From: Chrysomallon squamiferum
Taxonomy: Eukaryota > Mollusca > Gastropoda > Neomphalida > Peltospiridae
DNA: 64,000 nt
Assembly (NCBI GenBank): GCA_012295275.1
Contig: CM022674.1
Coordinates: forward strand, 12,502,364 to 12,566,363
Direction: 5' to 3'
In this document: in pieces, positions 45,127 to 56,185 of the stretch
Numbering within the stretch: the first letter of the stretch is position 1
Layout: each line of letters starts with the position of its first letter
Position numbers and translations under genes: made by a program
The notes under the pieces: generated by a model
The model's database searches: none
What the model was told of the DNA's origin: nothing
What the model saw: the letters and a program-made list of their open reading frames with translations, nothing else

Positions 45127-45799
45127 GTCAGTTTGAATTATTTTATAGAGCGGTTCATGTAAAATATTCCTTGCTGCTATTATTATTTTTATTGTTATAT
45201 ATAAAAAGGAACAGTATCATTGTTATTTTAAATTAAAAAGTGTGAAACACAATTAGCATGGATCTTACAGGTCAAGTTAATATGGGAAGGTGTTACTTTT
45301 AATTGTTGATAAAAGAATCCTTGATGCTAACTGTTATTCGTAAAAGATTCTTTGTTAATAGTTGTTGTTTCCGAATTTCTCCTGTTATTATTGTTGTTTA
45401 CAAAAAGGATAAATTGTTTAAAAAGAATCCTTGATGCTAATTATTGTTCATAAAAGTCTTGATGTTTTGGAAGAGATACTTAAAAGTTTTTCTTGTTCCT
45501 AATTAAAATTATTATACAAAAACATTAAACTATTAATCACACTGGCTATTTTCTGTGGTTTGCTGCCTGTTCTGGAAAAGGCTATTAAAAGATTTCTTGT
45601 TGCCAATCATATTACCACAGTGGAGCTCTTTTCATTAAACATGGTCCTTCATGAATAGCTGTAGATTACAAAAACATTTAAATAAAACTTTTTTTCTTTA
45701 ATTCTGTAATCATTAAACTGTGACATAGTGACACACAGTATTTAATAAATAATCACTATTGTACTCATTGTAAAATATGACTATTATTTTTTATAACAG
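45127..45799. other. Intron 57, degenerate repeats
   Basis: aaaagaatccttgatgctaa and nearby gttgttt words recur two to three times at 45300-45480. No exon. Confidence 0.55.
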
Positions 45800-45907
45800 T
45801 GAGAGACAAAGAAGTGACACCAGGTGGCGTTGTGGTTGACATTCAGGGACCTGATCATCTGTCATTAGTGGAAGGACAGTCAGTCGAACTGACTTGTAAT
45901 GCTAAAG
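45800..45907 (+). CDS. HSPG2: Perlecan exon 58: Ig domain 10, N-terminal part
   Basis: 36 codons, phase 1-1, acceptor tttataacag, donor gtaaca. RDKEVTPGGVVVDIQGP, LVEGQSVELTCNAK (first Cys). The split falls earlier in the domain than in the other Ig exon pairs. Confidence 0.93.
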
Positions 45908-46428
45908 GTAACACAATTGTGTTTTTACCTGTCTTATGTCCTTTTTTAATTATTTTTTATAATTTAATTTAATTTATATTTTTTTTTACAGTTTAACAAA
46001 TGTTTTATTTAATTTTTATGATGTAAAACATTTATTATTTAATTTAAAATGTTTCTTTATTTTAATTAAGATATTTATTGTAATATAATCATTTATTGTA
46101 TATTAATTAAAATATTATTTATAATCTTTTTTATTATCATTTAAATATAATAATAATATTTTTTTATATATATATATATATATATATACAAATTTAAAAA
46201 TATAACTTTTATGAAATATTTAACAACAATTTACTAATTTCAAAATATATTTTGGTGTCATAATTATTATTTCAAACCAGTGTGAGATAATTTCCCAATC
46301 CAAATACAGTCCTTCAAATGGTGTAAATCAAAGTCAAAACTACATGCTTTAACCATGATATTATCATCACAAACCAAACTAAACTGAGCTCTTAATAACA
46401 ACACAATTGGAACAATTAACATTTACAG
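45908..46428. other. Intron 58, AT-rich with (TA)n
   Basis: (TA)n at 46166-46190; nothing else recognised. Confidence 0.6.
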
Positions 46429-46614
46429 GCCTTCAACAGCCCACAATCCACTGGCGTCGCCCTGGTAACCAGCCGTTACCGCCCAATCACCGGGTGAACC
46501 AGGGAGTGCTGTATATTCCCAGAATCACCGAGGACTACCAGGGAGAGTACATCTGTGTGGTGCAGGGCAGGTCAGGCCAGTCCTTCACCGCCTCCATCAT
46601 CCTCATTGTCACAG
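46429..46614 (+). CDS. HSPG2: Perlecan exon 59: Ig domain 10, C-terminal part
   Basis: 62 codons, phase 1-1, acceptor catttacag, donor gtcagt. LQQPTIHWRRPGNQPLPPN (core Trp), NQGVLYIPRITEDYQGEYIC (second Cys). Confidence 0.95.
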
Positions 46615-46654
46615 GTCAGTGTGACAGAACTTACACAGCCTTTTGTCTGGAGGA

Positions 46655-46835
46655 CACACAGAGGAATGGATGGATGGATGTATGGATGGGGGATTGATTG
46701 AATGGATGTACAGATGCTTGGATGGATGGATTTGTTTGATAATCTGAGGCATGATTAGATGGATGTATGAATGGAAAGTTAAACAGATGGGTGAATAGAT
46801 GAATAGATGGATGAACAGATCCATGGATAGATGAA
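46655..46835. repeat. (GGAT)n-type repeats, intron 59
   Basis: ATGGATGGATG and GAATAGATGGATGAA words in loose tandem. The rest of the intron is plain. Confidence 0.8.
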
Positions 46836-47159
46836 GTGACTGATTATATTTCTTGTTTTTAACTTTTGTTTTCTAATAGGAGATTATTTACATAAAAATT
46901 ATAGTCCATTCAGTGAATTTTTTCCAATGTAGCCAAGACTACAAAACTGCTTTATCAAAGATGTTAAATATGTTTTACTGTCTATGGGAAGGTAAATATT
47001 ATAAATCCCTTGATGCTAATTCAAAATATAACATTTGTCTTTCCTCTGTCATTGTCTGTGGAGTCCTTAATGCCAGTATTGCTGTAGATTAAACATGTGT
47101 AGATAGGTAAATTAAACAATTTCCTTCAGAATGTACATTTTTAACATTTTAATTTTCAG

Positions 47160-47423
47160 TCACTTCACGTTTGACCATCTCACCTGCAAAGATTACAGCA
47201 AGATCAGGGGACACAATTCGCTTGAACTGTCAGCCATCTGGAACGGGATATCACACCATCGAGTGGCAGAAGGTAGATGGTGCTATTTCCCCAACTGCTG
47301 TTGAACGTCAAGGTATTTTGGAAATTCGTCAAGTGACACCTGCAGATGCAGGTCAGTACAGGTGCATAGCAACTAACGATGCTGGGGCATCATCTGAGGG
47401 ATATGCTGTCATTGAAATCTCAG
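47160..47423 (+). CDS. HSPG2: Perlecan exon 60: Ig domain 11, complete
   Basis: 88 codons, phase 1-1, acceptor taattttcag, donor gtgagt. SRLTISPAKITARSGD, IRLNCQPSGTGYHTIEWQK (Cys, Trp), GILEIRQVTPADAGQYRC (second Cys). Confidence 0.96.
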
Positions 47424-47817
47424 GTGAGTTTATTTTTGTTTTATTACTATTATTATTACTATTATTACTATTATTAATTTTTTTTTTATTTTTTTTTTTA
47501 TTTTAATCTATTATATTTGCAGAATAAAATTATTGTTTTTGTTGTTGTTGCAGAATATTTATCCAGTATTATAGTTTTGCATTATAATCCCTTCCATTGT
47601 AATAAAGCAAAAACCAATGTAAAAACAAAAATACAATGTTTTTCAAAAGAAATGTTGTTACATTAAAGAGAACTGCAATTTAATTCCCAGTGTATTAAAA
47701 AAACTACTACTAATAATAATAATTATAATAATGATAACAACTACAACAATAATAAATAAATACATAAAACATTAATTTAAAAAACAACTAATAATAAATT
47801 TGTAAATTGTGTTTCAG
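47424..47817. other. Intron 60, (TTA)n and (AAT)n bits
   Basis: Short (TTA)n at 47446-47476 and (TAA)n at 47710-47730; nothing else. Confidence 0.6.
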
Positions 47818-47979
47818 TACCTCCGACAGTGGTTGTGACCCCAAAGAGTTTGGTCAGACAGATAGGTCAGACGGTTGAGTTGAGGTGTGATGTCACTGGA
47901 ACACCGACTCCCACCTGTGGTGGCAGAGAGAAACTGGAGAAATGCCACCTCAAGTCCACATCAGAAATGGCATACTTAC
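47818..47979 (+). CDS. HSPG2: Perlecan exon 61: Ig domain 12, N-terminal half (frame broken by one base)
   Basis: Acceptor tgtgtttcag, donor gtgagt. PPTVVVTPKSLVRQIGQ, VELRCDVTGTPTPT (first Cys) in the entry frame. From about 47917 the Ig continues in another frame: WWQRETGEMPPQVHIRNGIL, joining exon 62 in phase 2. The exon has 162 nt where 163 are needed; one base is missing at 47914-47917 (PTPT-V-WW expected). Read without the shift it gives no core Trp. Confidence 0.88.
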
Positions 47980-48386
47980 GTGAGTTATCATTTTAACGGT
48001 TGCTGTTGTATTTTTTTATTATTATTATTATTGTTATTATTTGTTTAATTGTCTGTTCTTACTTTCTTTATTTTTTTGCATTTTATTAATATAATTTTTT
48101 TTTTTAAGATATTAAAATTATTATAGTTCCAGAAAATGTAATAAACGAAATTTTTTAAAAAGGAAATGATCATACAAAATGGAATACACAACAAAATATT
48201 ATTATACTAATTTATTATTTTTGTCATTATTACCATCACCAGCCACTACCATCATTATTATTATTATTATTATTATTAGTAGTAGTAGTAGTAGTAGTAG
48301 TAGGAGTAGTAGTAGTATTATTGATACATCTTAACTGTAATTATATTAATAATTATGATTATCTATATATGTTTTTATTTTTACAG
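47980..48386. repeat. Intron 61: (TTA)n and (AGT)n
   Basis: (TTA)n at 48256-48279 followed by (AGT)n to about 48318. Confidence 0.75.
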
Positions 48387-48484
48387 TATTTACAACGTTG
48401 CTCTTGAAGATGTTGGTCGCTACATCTGCACAGCAACAAACGAAGCTGGCACAACACGAGACTACACATTCCTCAGAGTGACTG
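48387..48484 (+). CDS. HSPG2: Perlecan exon 62: Ig domain 12, C-terminal half
   Basis: 98 nt, phase 2 in, phase 1 out, acceptor tatttttacag, donor gtatgt. IYNVALEDVGRYICTATNEAG (split: IYNVALEDVG then RYICTATNEAG), second Cys in DVGRYIC, then YTFLRVT. Confidence 0.95.
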
Positions 48485-49026
48485 GTATGTGCTGCTCTGT
48501 CCCATAAAAATTAAAAATAAACAATTATGATATTTTAACATCCAGTGTGATCTTATAACATCATGTGACCTTTTTCTCACTGAAAGTTGTTGAGTAAATA
48601 AAACATTCTCGTATTTGTCTGTCTATAGTTTTCTGTGTCAATATACTGTTAGGTGATTTTCCATTCTAGCTAGTACTCTACAATATCTGAATTTTTGTTG
48701 TCAGTAGGATATTTTCAATTCCAAATAATGTTACATGTTATTAATATCTTTGTCATATGATTTCCGATCAATGGGAAGGTTTGCCTAAAGGTAATTTTCT
48801 GCTAAACTTGTAAGATTAACCATTAAAGTGGTTGAAGATGATTTCCTTTATTATATCATCTTGATAATATATATAGATAGATAGACAGATTTATAGTTAT
48901 AGATATAGATACAGATAAATAGATATGTGTATGTGTGTATATATATAAAGTCTATTACTACTTGTTCTTCTGTGATTTCTTTAACTAGGAGTAAATATAT
49001 TTTAATTAGAAGTGTTTTAATTTCAG
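48485..49026. other. Intron 62, nothing recognised
   Basis: Moderate-complexity AT-rich sequence; GATA words near 48873-48925. Confidence 0.5.
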
Positions 49027-49128
49027 GTGGACCAGGACAGACACATGGAGGTTTTGCAAAGAGCACACAGATAGCTGATGTTGGAGACAGCGTAGAGTTT
49101 GAGTGCATCGTCAAAGGTGGAGTGAAAG
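49027..49128 (+). CDS. HSPG2: Perlecan exon 63: Ig domain 13, N-terminal part
   Basis: 34 codons, phase 1-1, acceptor ttaatttcag, donor gtatgt. GPGQTHGGFAKSTQIADVGD, VEFECIVKGGVK (first Cys). Confidence 0.93.
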
Positions 49129-49174
49129 GTATGTGTCCCTCTGTATGTCTGTGTAAGTCTGTATCACTGTATGC

Positions 49175-49310
49175 ATCTGTGTGTGTGTGTGTGTGTCTGT
49201 GTGTGTGTGTGTGATCAGTATATATACATACATACATTTTATGAAATGTAATATATATTGTTAAAGAGAATGTTAAAGGTGTGTGTGTGTGTGTGTGTGT
49301 GTCTATGTGA
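49175..49310. repeat. (TG)n microsatellites, intron 63
   Basis: TG runs at 49178-49212 and 49278-49302; CT runs at 49395-49410. Confidence 0.88.
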
Positions 49311-49579
49311 TCAGTATACATACATATTTATGAAATATAATGTATATATTGTTAAAAGTTATGTTAGAGATATCTGTATATGTATGGTGTCTCATCTCTC
49401 TCTCTCTCTTTCTGTTTCTCTTTCTTTTATAATATTGTAATGAATGCATATATGTGTATGTGTGTATCTCAGAGTCTGCCTGTCTGTCTGTCTTTCATTC
49501 AGTATATGTAATATATTATGGAGACTATTATGTATAGGTGTGGATTTTACACAAACTTTGATCTCTTGATGCTGTTTAG

Positions 49580-49759
49580 GTGCACCTGTACCCAAAGTTC
49601 ACTGGTCAAAACTTGAAGGACAGCTGCCGGCTGATGCTATATTTGAGGATGGAGTGCTGATCATCACCCAGGTTCGCCCGGAGGACGCAGGAACTTATGT
49701 GTGTAAGATAATACAGCCTCACTCAACTCAGGAGACCCACGTAGAGCTGTTTGTCAGAG
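49580..49759 (+). CDS. HSPG2: Perlecan exon 64: Ig domain 13, C-terminal part
   Basis: 60 codons, phase 1-1, acceptor tgctgtttag, donor gtaaaa. APVPKVHWSKLEGQLPAD (core Trp), DGVLIITQVRPEDAGTYVC (second Cys). Confidence 0.95.
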
Positions 49760-50015
49760 GTAAAACCATTTCTCTGTTACTCTTCTTATTTCATAGCCAC
49801 TTTTATATCTACACACTCAAACACATATGTGAATACACACATAAACAGTGAAACACACACAGAAAGAAACAGACATAATCACACACACACAACACATATA
49901 CACTGATGTATATCCAGTTATAGAGAATCAAAACCACAGTTTTTAACCAATTACATTTATAACAAACATATACAGGTATATTTTCAGTTATATTCATTTA
50001 TAATAAAATATCATT

Positions 50016-50122
<107 letters not shown>

Positions 50123-50251
50123 ATCTATTACACCACATTAAATATTTATCTCTTTTTTTTTTTTAACATTTTATTATTATTATTATTACTATAATTTTTT
50201 TTTTTTTTTTTTTTTAAATTTAGACCAATATAATATATTTTTTTGTTCCAG

Positions 50252-50384
50252 CACGTCCACTTATTACTGTACCCCAGGACATTAACACTGCAGCCCTGGG
50301 GGGTCCAGCCACACTCTCCTGTGAAGCATCAGGTTTCCCTCAACCCTCAGTAACCTGGAGAAAAAAAGATGGAGATTTACCAGT
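50252..50384 (+). CDS. HSPG2: Perlecan exon 65: Ig domain 14, N-terminal half
   Basis: 133 nt, phase 1 in, phase 2 out, acceptor tttgttcca-g, donor gtatgt. RPLITVPQDINTAALGG, ATLSCEASGFPQPSVTWRKK (Cys, Trp). The donor opens directly onto a 42-bp tandem array. Confidence 0.94.
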
Positions 50385-50389
50385 GTATG

Positions 50390-50742
50390 TTTCACTATGT
50401 TGTATAATGTTATAGCTAGTGCAATAAGTTGTTTCACTATGTTGTATAAAGTTACAGCTAGTGCAATAAGTTGTTTCACTATGTTGTATACAGTTACAGC
50501 TAGTGCAATAAGTTGTTTCACTATGTTGTTTAAAGATACAGCTATTGCAATAAGTTGTTTCACTATATTGTATAAAGTTACAACTATTGCAGTTAGTTGT
50601 TTCACTATGTTGTATAAAGTTACAACTATTGCAATGAGTTGTTTCACTATGTTGTATAAAGTTACAGCTAGTGCAATAAGTTGTTTCACTATGTTGTATA
50701 AAGTTATAGCTAGTTTATTAAGTTGTTTCACTATGTTGTAGA
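50390..50742. repeat. 42-bp tandem repeat, 8.4 copies, starting at a splice donor
   Basis: tttcactatgttgtataaag begins units at 50390, 50432, 50474, 50516, 50558, 50600, 50642, 50684 and 50726. The other half reads acagctagtgcaataagttg. As 42 is a multiple of three, frames stay open on both strands (114 and 149 codons), but these are repeat artefacts. Confidence 0.97.
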
Positions 50743-50941
50743 AAAGTTATTTTTATTATTAAAGTTGTTTTTTAACATATTTTTAAATTGAGATGTTAGA
50801 AAATTTATTTATTTTTTTATTATTTAGTTATTAGACACATTTTGTTTTAATTTGATGTTATTTTATTTATTTATTTTTTTATTATTTAGTTATTAGACAC
50901 ATTTAATTAATTAATTAATTTATTTATTTACTTGTTGACAG

Positions 50942-51069
50942 AGATCACAATGTGGTACGTGGAGATTTGATGATTCCGCGAGTCAGAGAAAGCGATGCTG
51001 GTGTTTACGAGTGTCAGGCTACAAACCCCTTCGGCACTGTCGTCTACCCCGTTGTGTTCGCTGTTGTAG
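50942..51069 (+). CDS. HSPG2: Perlecan exon 66: Ig domain 14, C-terminal half
   Basis: 128 nt, phase 2 in, phase 1 out, acceptor cttgttgacag, donor gtgagt. DHNVVRGDLMIPRVRESDAG then VYECQATNPFG (second Cys). RGD at 50958-50966 falls where other Igs have NGVL, in the turn before strand E. Confidence 0.95.
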
Positions 51070-51229
51070 GTGAGTTTTAGCACTGAGATGAATCCTCATC
51101 ACAGACCCAGTCAGACATTTACTCTTTTAACCAATACAACCAAAAACAGTGGTTTGTAATGTCCTGTCATTAAAAAAAAGAAAATTTTGTCTTTCCTGTC
51201 TTACATGTAAATCTGGATATTGTTTTTTT

Positions 51230-51705
51230 CTATCATTCCTGAAACACACATGGATGCAGACACACACAGACATTCAGATATGTTTTGTGTATCTATTTTT
51301 GTTCTTGCACTTCTCACACAAATTCATACAAATGTATGAATAGACAGACAGACATGCAAATATATATGATTTTTGTTTCTGTATTTAAGCTTTTGCACCT
51401 CTCACACATAGGCAAATATATAAACAATTTGTGTTGCTTTTCTCTTGTATACCTGTCTCACACACACACATACACACTGTCTTCACACACACACATACAT
51501 ATGTACAAACAGACATACAGACATAAATTTATATGTACAAACAGACATACAGACAGGCATTTTTATTTTTACCTTTTGTCCCATATGTACAAACAGACAT
51601 ACAGACATATACACATATTTGTGAACAGACAGACACACAGACATATATTTTACCTTTGGTACCTGTCATACACACAGACATAGAGACATATATTTTACCG
51701 TTTCT
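51230..51705. repeat. ACAGACAT-type degenerate repeats, intron 66
   Basis: atgtacaaacagacatacag and cacacagacat recur many times; the ORFs here (HTHTYT, YRHIH) are low complexity. Confidence 0.85.
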
Positions 51706-51714
51706 CTATTCCAG

Positions 51715-52011
51715 CACTGGTGCCCTATTTCCCACAAAACCCTGCATCATACATCAGCTACGAAGGCATGAAAGATGCTTACTACAAATTTGACGTGCTC
51801 CTGTCCTTCCGTCCAGAGTCCACTGATGGGCTGATGCTGTACAATGGACAAGGGAATCAGGGGCAGGGAGACTTCCTCTGCTTCGGTCTCCGTGGAGCTT
51901 ACCCAGAATTCCGCTTTGACGTTGGCGCCGGTCCTGCGATCATCCGAGGACAGAAACCTTTGAGACTTGGAGAGTGGCACACGGTTAACATCAAGAGAGA
52001 CCAGAAGAATG
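51715..52011 (+). CDS. HSPG2: Perlecan exon 67: laminin G domain LG1, part 1
   Basis: 99 codons, phase 1-1, acceptor ctctattccag, donor gtttgt. SYISYEGMKDAYYKFDVLLS, FRPESTDGLMLYNGQG, GDFLCFGLRGAYPEFRFDVG, LRLGEWHTVNIKRD. The DGLMLYNG and GEWHTV motifs are typical of LG domains. Start of domain V (endorepellin in vertebrates). Confidence 0.96.
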
Positions 52012-52804
52012 GTTTGTAGATTTTGTGTGAATTGGTTTTCTCTAGAAATTATCTTCTGCTGTAACATTGTACCGTAAAGATGTTGTACACATTATGACAG
52101 AACTGGCAGTACCATTGAATCATAGTAGTACCAGTACCAGATTGATTCCTGAATTATATCTACTATCAAAGTTGTTAAAAACTTGGGGATAACAGTTGTT
52201 AAATGAATGTTGGGATAAGTTGATTTCAATAACTGCCATTTAGTCTGATATAATATATAGCTAACAGCTGTAACAACAAACTTAATTGCATCAGATTCAA
52301 AACATTCAAAAATGTGAATTTACAGAGTGCCAGATTTAAGAGGTTCAACTTGTAACTAAACATGTTGATAAACTGATTTCAGTGGTGCCTATTTGATTAA
52401 TGGTTTTAAAGCACAGTTGTTTTTAATGTGGTGTTTTATGTGATGTTTTGGAATGTCTTTTGTTAATTTTATGAATTTCATACATTTATATATTTATTAT
52501 TTTGGTTTTTTAAACTAATCATAAGTATCTTCCAGTCTCATAAATACCTTGTTTTTAATTGAAATTAAACAGAGATTTTTAAAAATAAATTTGTATGTTT
52601 ACTTCTTTAATGTTTATACCAAATACAATTCATTGTGCAGGATTACTGTTCTTTTCATGGAAATATTAATCAGTTTTCTGATTTAGCCTAAAATCATACC
52701 ACTTTCATAAATCATTATACTGCTAATAGCCAAACACATTTCATAACTGAGATGTCATAAAACATTGTTTAGTTGATTTTTAATTTTTATTCTAAAATTC
52801 CCAG
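52012..52804. other. Intron 67, nothing recognised
   Basis: Unusually free of microsatellites for this window; no exon or RNA seen. Confidence 0.5.
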
Positions 52805-52954
52805 GTACCCTGATAGTCAATGACGAGCCAGCTTACACAGGTATTGCACCTGGCAGGTTTGTGGGGCTGGATCTGGTGGACAAGATGTATTTGGGCGGGG
52901 TTCCCAACTACCAGGCCATCCCTAAAGCAACCGGATTCAACACAGGCTTCGTAG
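52805..52954 (+). CDS. HSPG2: Perlecan exon 68: LG1, part 2
   Basis: 50 codons, phase 1-1, acceptor aaattcccag, donor gtaagt. TLIVNDEPAYTGIAPGRF, LDLVDKMYLGGVPNYQAIP, GFNTGFVG. The YLGGVP strand is the LG signature. The phase 1 break after the N-G of KKNG is where LG2 breaks as well. Confidence 0.95.
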
Positions 52955-53456
52955 GTAAGTAACGTCTGCATGCTGAATGAAGGATTGTTTTAAAATACAG
53001 TAAATAAAGTGGTTTAATAATCTTTATATTTTAAACAACAACAAAAATTGTTAATATACTTTCTTATTTATATATTTACTAATTAGTTATTTTCTTATTT
53101 ATTAAAATTAAAATATTTTTTTAGTTATTTTTACATACTATTTTTGTTTACTTACTATTTATCATTTATTTATTTTCATTATTATTTTACTTCATATGTT
53201 ATTTTATTATTTATGTTCTGATTTTCTTCTTATTTATTTTCTTATTTATTTACATATTTATTCTCTTATTCTTTATTATTGTTATTGTTATTATTATTAT
53301 TTTTATTAAAACATAAAAAAGTATAATGCTATTATCATATTTATCATCATCATCGTCATCAATCATCATCATCATCATCATTATCATTATTATTTCTTTG
53401 TTATATAAACTCATTTAAAATGATTTACTTACTGTTTACCTGTATGATTATCACAG
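52955..53456. other. Intron 68, T-rich with (ATC)n
   Basis: (CAT)n at 53345-53392. Nothing else. Confidence 0.6.
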
Positions 53457-53771
53457 GTGCTGTGAGCCAGGTAAAACTGCAAGGTAAGCCTCTGAACCTG
53501 GGCGACGCTGCACATGAAATCTACGGGATCGAGCAGTACCAGGTGTGTCAGGACAGACCCTGTGAGAACGGTGGCCGATGTCAGCCAGTCAACAACCAGT
53601 ACGGCTACCGCTGCCTCTGTCCCCAGGGATTCGCAGGATTCCGCTGCGACATTCGCGGAGAGAGGTGCTACCCAGGGGCGTGTGGGGTGGGGCGCTGCTA
53701 TGACCTGCCCGGACCCACAGGATTTGACTGCTTCTGTCCCATCAATGTCACTGGTATTGGATGCAGGACTC
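53457..53771 (+). CDS. HSPG2: Perlecan exon 69: end of LG1 and two EGF modules
   Basis: 105 codons, phase 1-1, acceptor attatcacag, donor gtaagt. AVSQVKLQGKPLNLG ends LG1; then QDRPCENGGRC, YGYRCLCPQGFAGFRC (EGF 1), and CYPGACGVGRCYDL, GFDCFCPINVTGIGC (EGF 2). LG-EGF-EGF-LG is the perlecan domain V order. NVT is an N-glycosylation sequon. Confidence 0.96.
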
Positions 53772-54537
53772 GTAAGTTTTGTTAAATTCTTTTTTTTAAA
53801 TTTTCCTGATTTTATTTTTTGTTGTTGTTCTTTTTTTTTTTTTTTTTTTTTTATTAATGTTATTATCCAAGTTATACTTTGTTTTTGTCATCTAGTCTTG
53901 ATTAATAACAAAGCACAAAATATGAGTATGTTTATAAAAGTCATATGGGACAGAACTAGTTGCTGTGGTTTTTTCTTAGCACTACTGAGAAAAGGTACAG
54001 ATACCAGTAAGTCTTGATACCATTGATAATCAGTCTTCAGATTATTTAAACATATAAAAAAAATAAAGTGCTGTGTAATATTAAAAAAATTGTTCATAGA
54101 CACAGTTAAATATGACAGAATCTAGTTAGACAGTTAATATACAGTTAATATACAGTGATGAGTATTAATAACATTTAATGATTTATTTTTTATTTATTTG
54201 GAGATGCTTATAAAGTATTAAATGATAAATTTACACCAGAATTGTCTAAAGTTTGACATCTAATACACAATTAGACCAAATTAATCAGTGTGTTCTAAGA
54301 TATCATTAAATAAAAAAAAAGTTTACTATAACAAAAAATTAATAAGTTTTTCTAAAGATGTCATTAAATAAATTTGTGACACATAATAACTGATGACAAA
54401 AAATTAATCACTGTTTTTTAAATGATGTCATCAGACATATAATTAACATTTAGAAGCTTATTTAAAAACTTGAATAGAAAATTAACATGCTGTAGTAGAA
54501 CTGTTCAACAAAACAAATAACTTATTTTTCACCACAG
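53772..54537. other. Intron 69 with poly-T
   Basis: T run at 53831-53853; otherwise AT-rich without recognised features. Confidence 0.55.
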
Positions 54538-54759
54538 CTCAAAAGATCATTGACCCAGCCTTCAACAGGACGTCATTTATTTCTTACCCCACCATCCAAG
54601 ACGGCCTCCTCAAAGTCAGCATTAAGATGATGTTCAAACCACATCGCCTTGATGACGGCATCATCCTCTACAACGCCCAGCAGGAGGATGGTCTGGGAGA
54701 CTTCATTGCCATCATCATCAAAGACGGCTTCCTTGAATTTAGATTTGACACTGGATCAG
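54538..54759 (+). CDS. HSPG2: Perlecan exon 70: LG2, part 1
   Basis: 74 codons, phase 1-1, acceptor caccacag, donor gtgatt. QKIIDPAFNRTSFISYP, GLLKVSIKMMFKPHRLDDG, IILYNAQQEDGLGDFIAIII, FLEFRFDTGSG. NRT is an N-glycosylation sequon. Confidence 0.95.
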
Positions 54760-54784
54760 GTGATTATAAGTTCCACAGATTTGT

Positions 54785-55400
54785 GATGTAAATCTAGAAT
54801 TTTCAATAAAGTCTAGAAATCTCTGTAAAATATCACTTATTATGTAAATCTAGAATTTTCAATAAAGTATAGAAATCTCTCTAAGATATAACTTATGATG
54901 TAAATGTAGAATTTTCAGTAAAGTCTAGAACTCTGTAAAATGTCACTTACAATGTAAATCTAGAAATCTCTGAGAGTTATGAATTATGATGTAAATGTAA
55001 TAATCTCTGTATGGTAAAAACTATAATGTTCATTTAAATTATGAATTATGATTTAAATTTAGAAATCTTAATAAAGAATGAATTATAATGGAAAACTAGA
55101 AATCTTGATAACGTATGAATTGTAATGTAAATCTAGAAATTGTGATAAAGTGTAAATTGTAAGGTAAATTTAGAAATCTTGATAACGTATGAACTGTAAT
55201 GTAAATCTAGAAATTGTGATAAAGTGTAAATTGTAAGGTAAATTTAGAAATCTTGATAACGTATGAACTGTAATGTAAATCTAGAAATTGTGATAAAGTG
55301 TAAATTGCAAGGTAAAACTAGAAATCTTGATAAAGTATAAATTATAATGTAAATACAAAAACATTGTTGTAAATTATGAATTACAATGGAATTCTGGAAA
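54785..55400. repeat. About 37-bp degenerate tandem repeat, intron 70
   Basis: aatgtaaatctagaaat and tgataaagtgtaaatt or tgataacgtatgaa alternate at about 37-base spacing, with a near-perfect 74-bp higher-order unit at 55095-55310. Confidence 0.9.
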
Positions 55401-55491
55401 TCTCAATAAAATATGAATTTTGATGTATATTTGTGATTATATTGTTTTTATTTGTTTATAAGTGTTTTCTTATTTTTGACTTTATTTATAT

Positions 55492-55968
<477 letters not shown>

Positions 55969-55969
55969 G

Positions 55970-56086
55970 GACCAGCTGTTCTGAGGAACAGGGAGTTGCT
56001 GAGGGTGAACGAGTGGATCATGGTTATGGCAAAGAGAGAGGGCAGACAGGGGATGCTGGTAGTCAACAACGAGGACCCCGTTAATG
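55970..56086 (+). CDS. HSPG2: Perlecan exon 71: LG2, part 2
   Basis: 39 codons, phase 1-1, acceptor cttacttcag, donor gtaggt. PAVLRNRELLRVNEWIMVMA, REGRQGMLVVNNEDPVN. NEWIMVMA corresponds to GxWHTV of other LG domains. Confidence 0.95.
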
Positions 56087-56103
56087 GTAGGTGTAGTAGT
56101 CAC

Positions 56104-56185
56104 CTGAGTTTACAGGTGTATATCTGAGTTTACAGGTGTATATCTGAGTTTACAGGTGTATATCTGAGTTTACAGGTGTTGTATA
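56104..56185. repeat. 20-bp tandem repeat x4 after exon 71 donor
   Basis: ctgagtttacaggtgtatat repeats four times; looser ttacaggt copies continue to 56275. Each unit contains acag-gt, a mixed acceptor/donor-like word. Confidence 0.93.

Noticed and set aside
50282-50741. Repeat protein of 14-residue units on either strand (149 and 114 codons)
   Set aside because: A 42-bp minisatellite keeps all frames open; the sequence lacks any exon or promoter support and overlaps the intron after exon 65.
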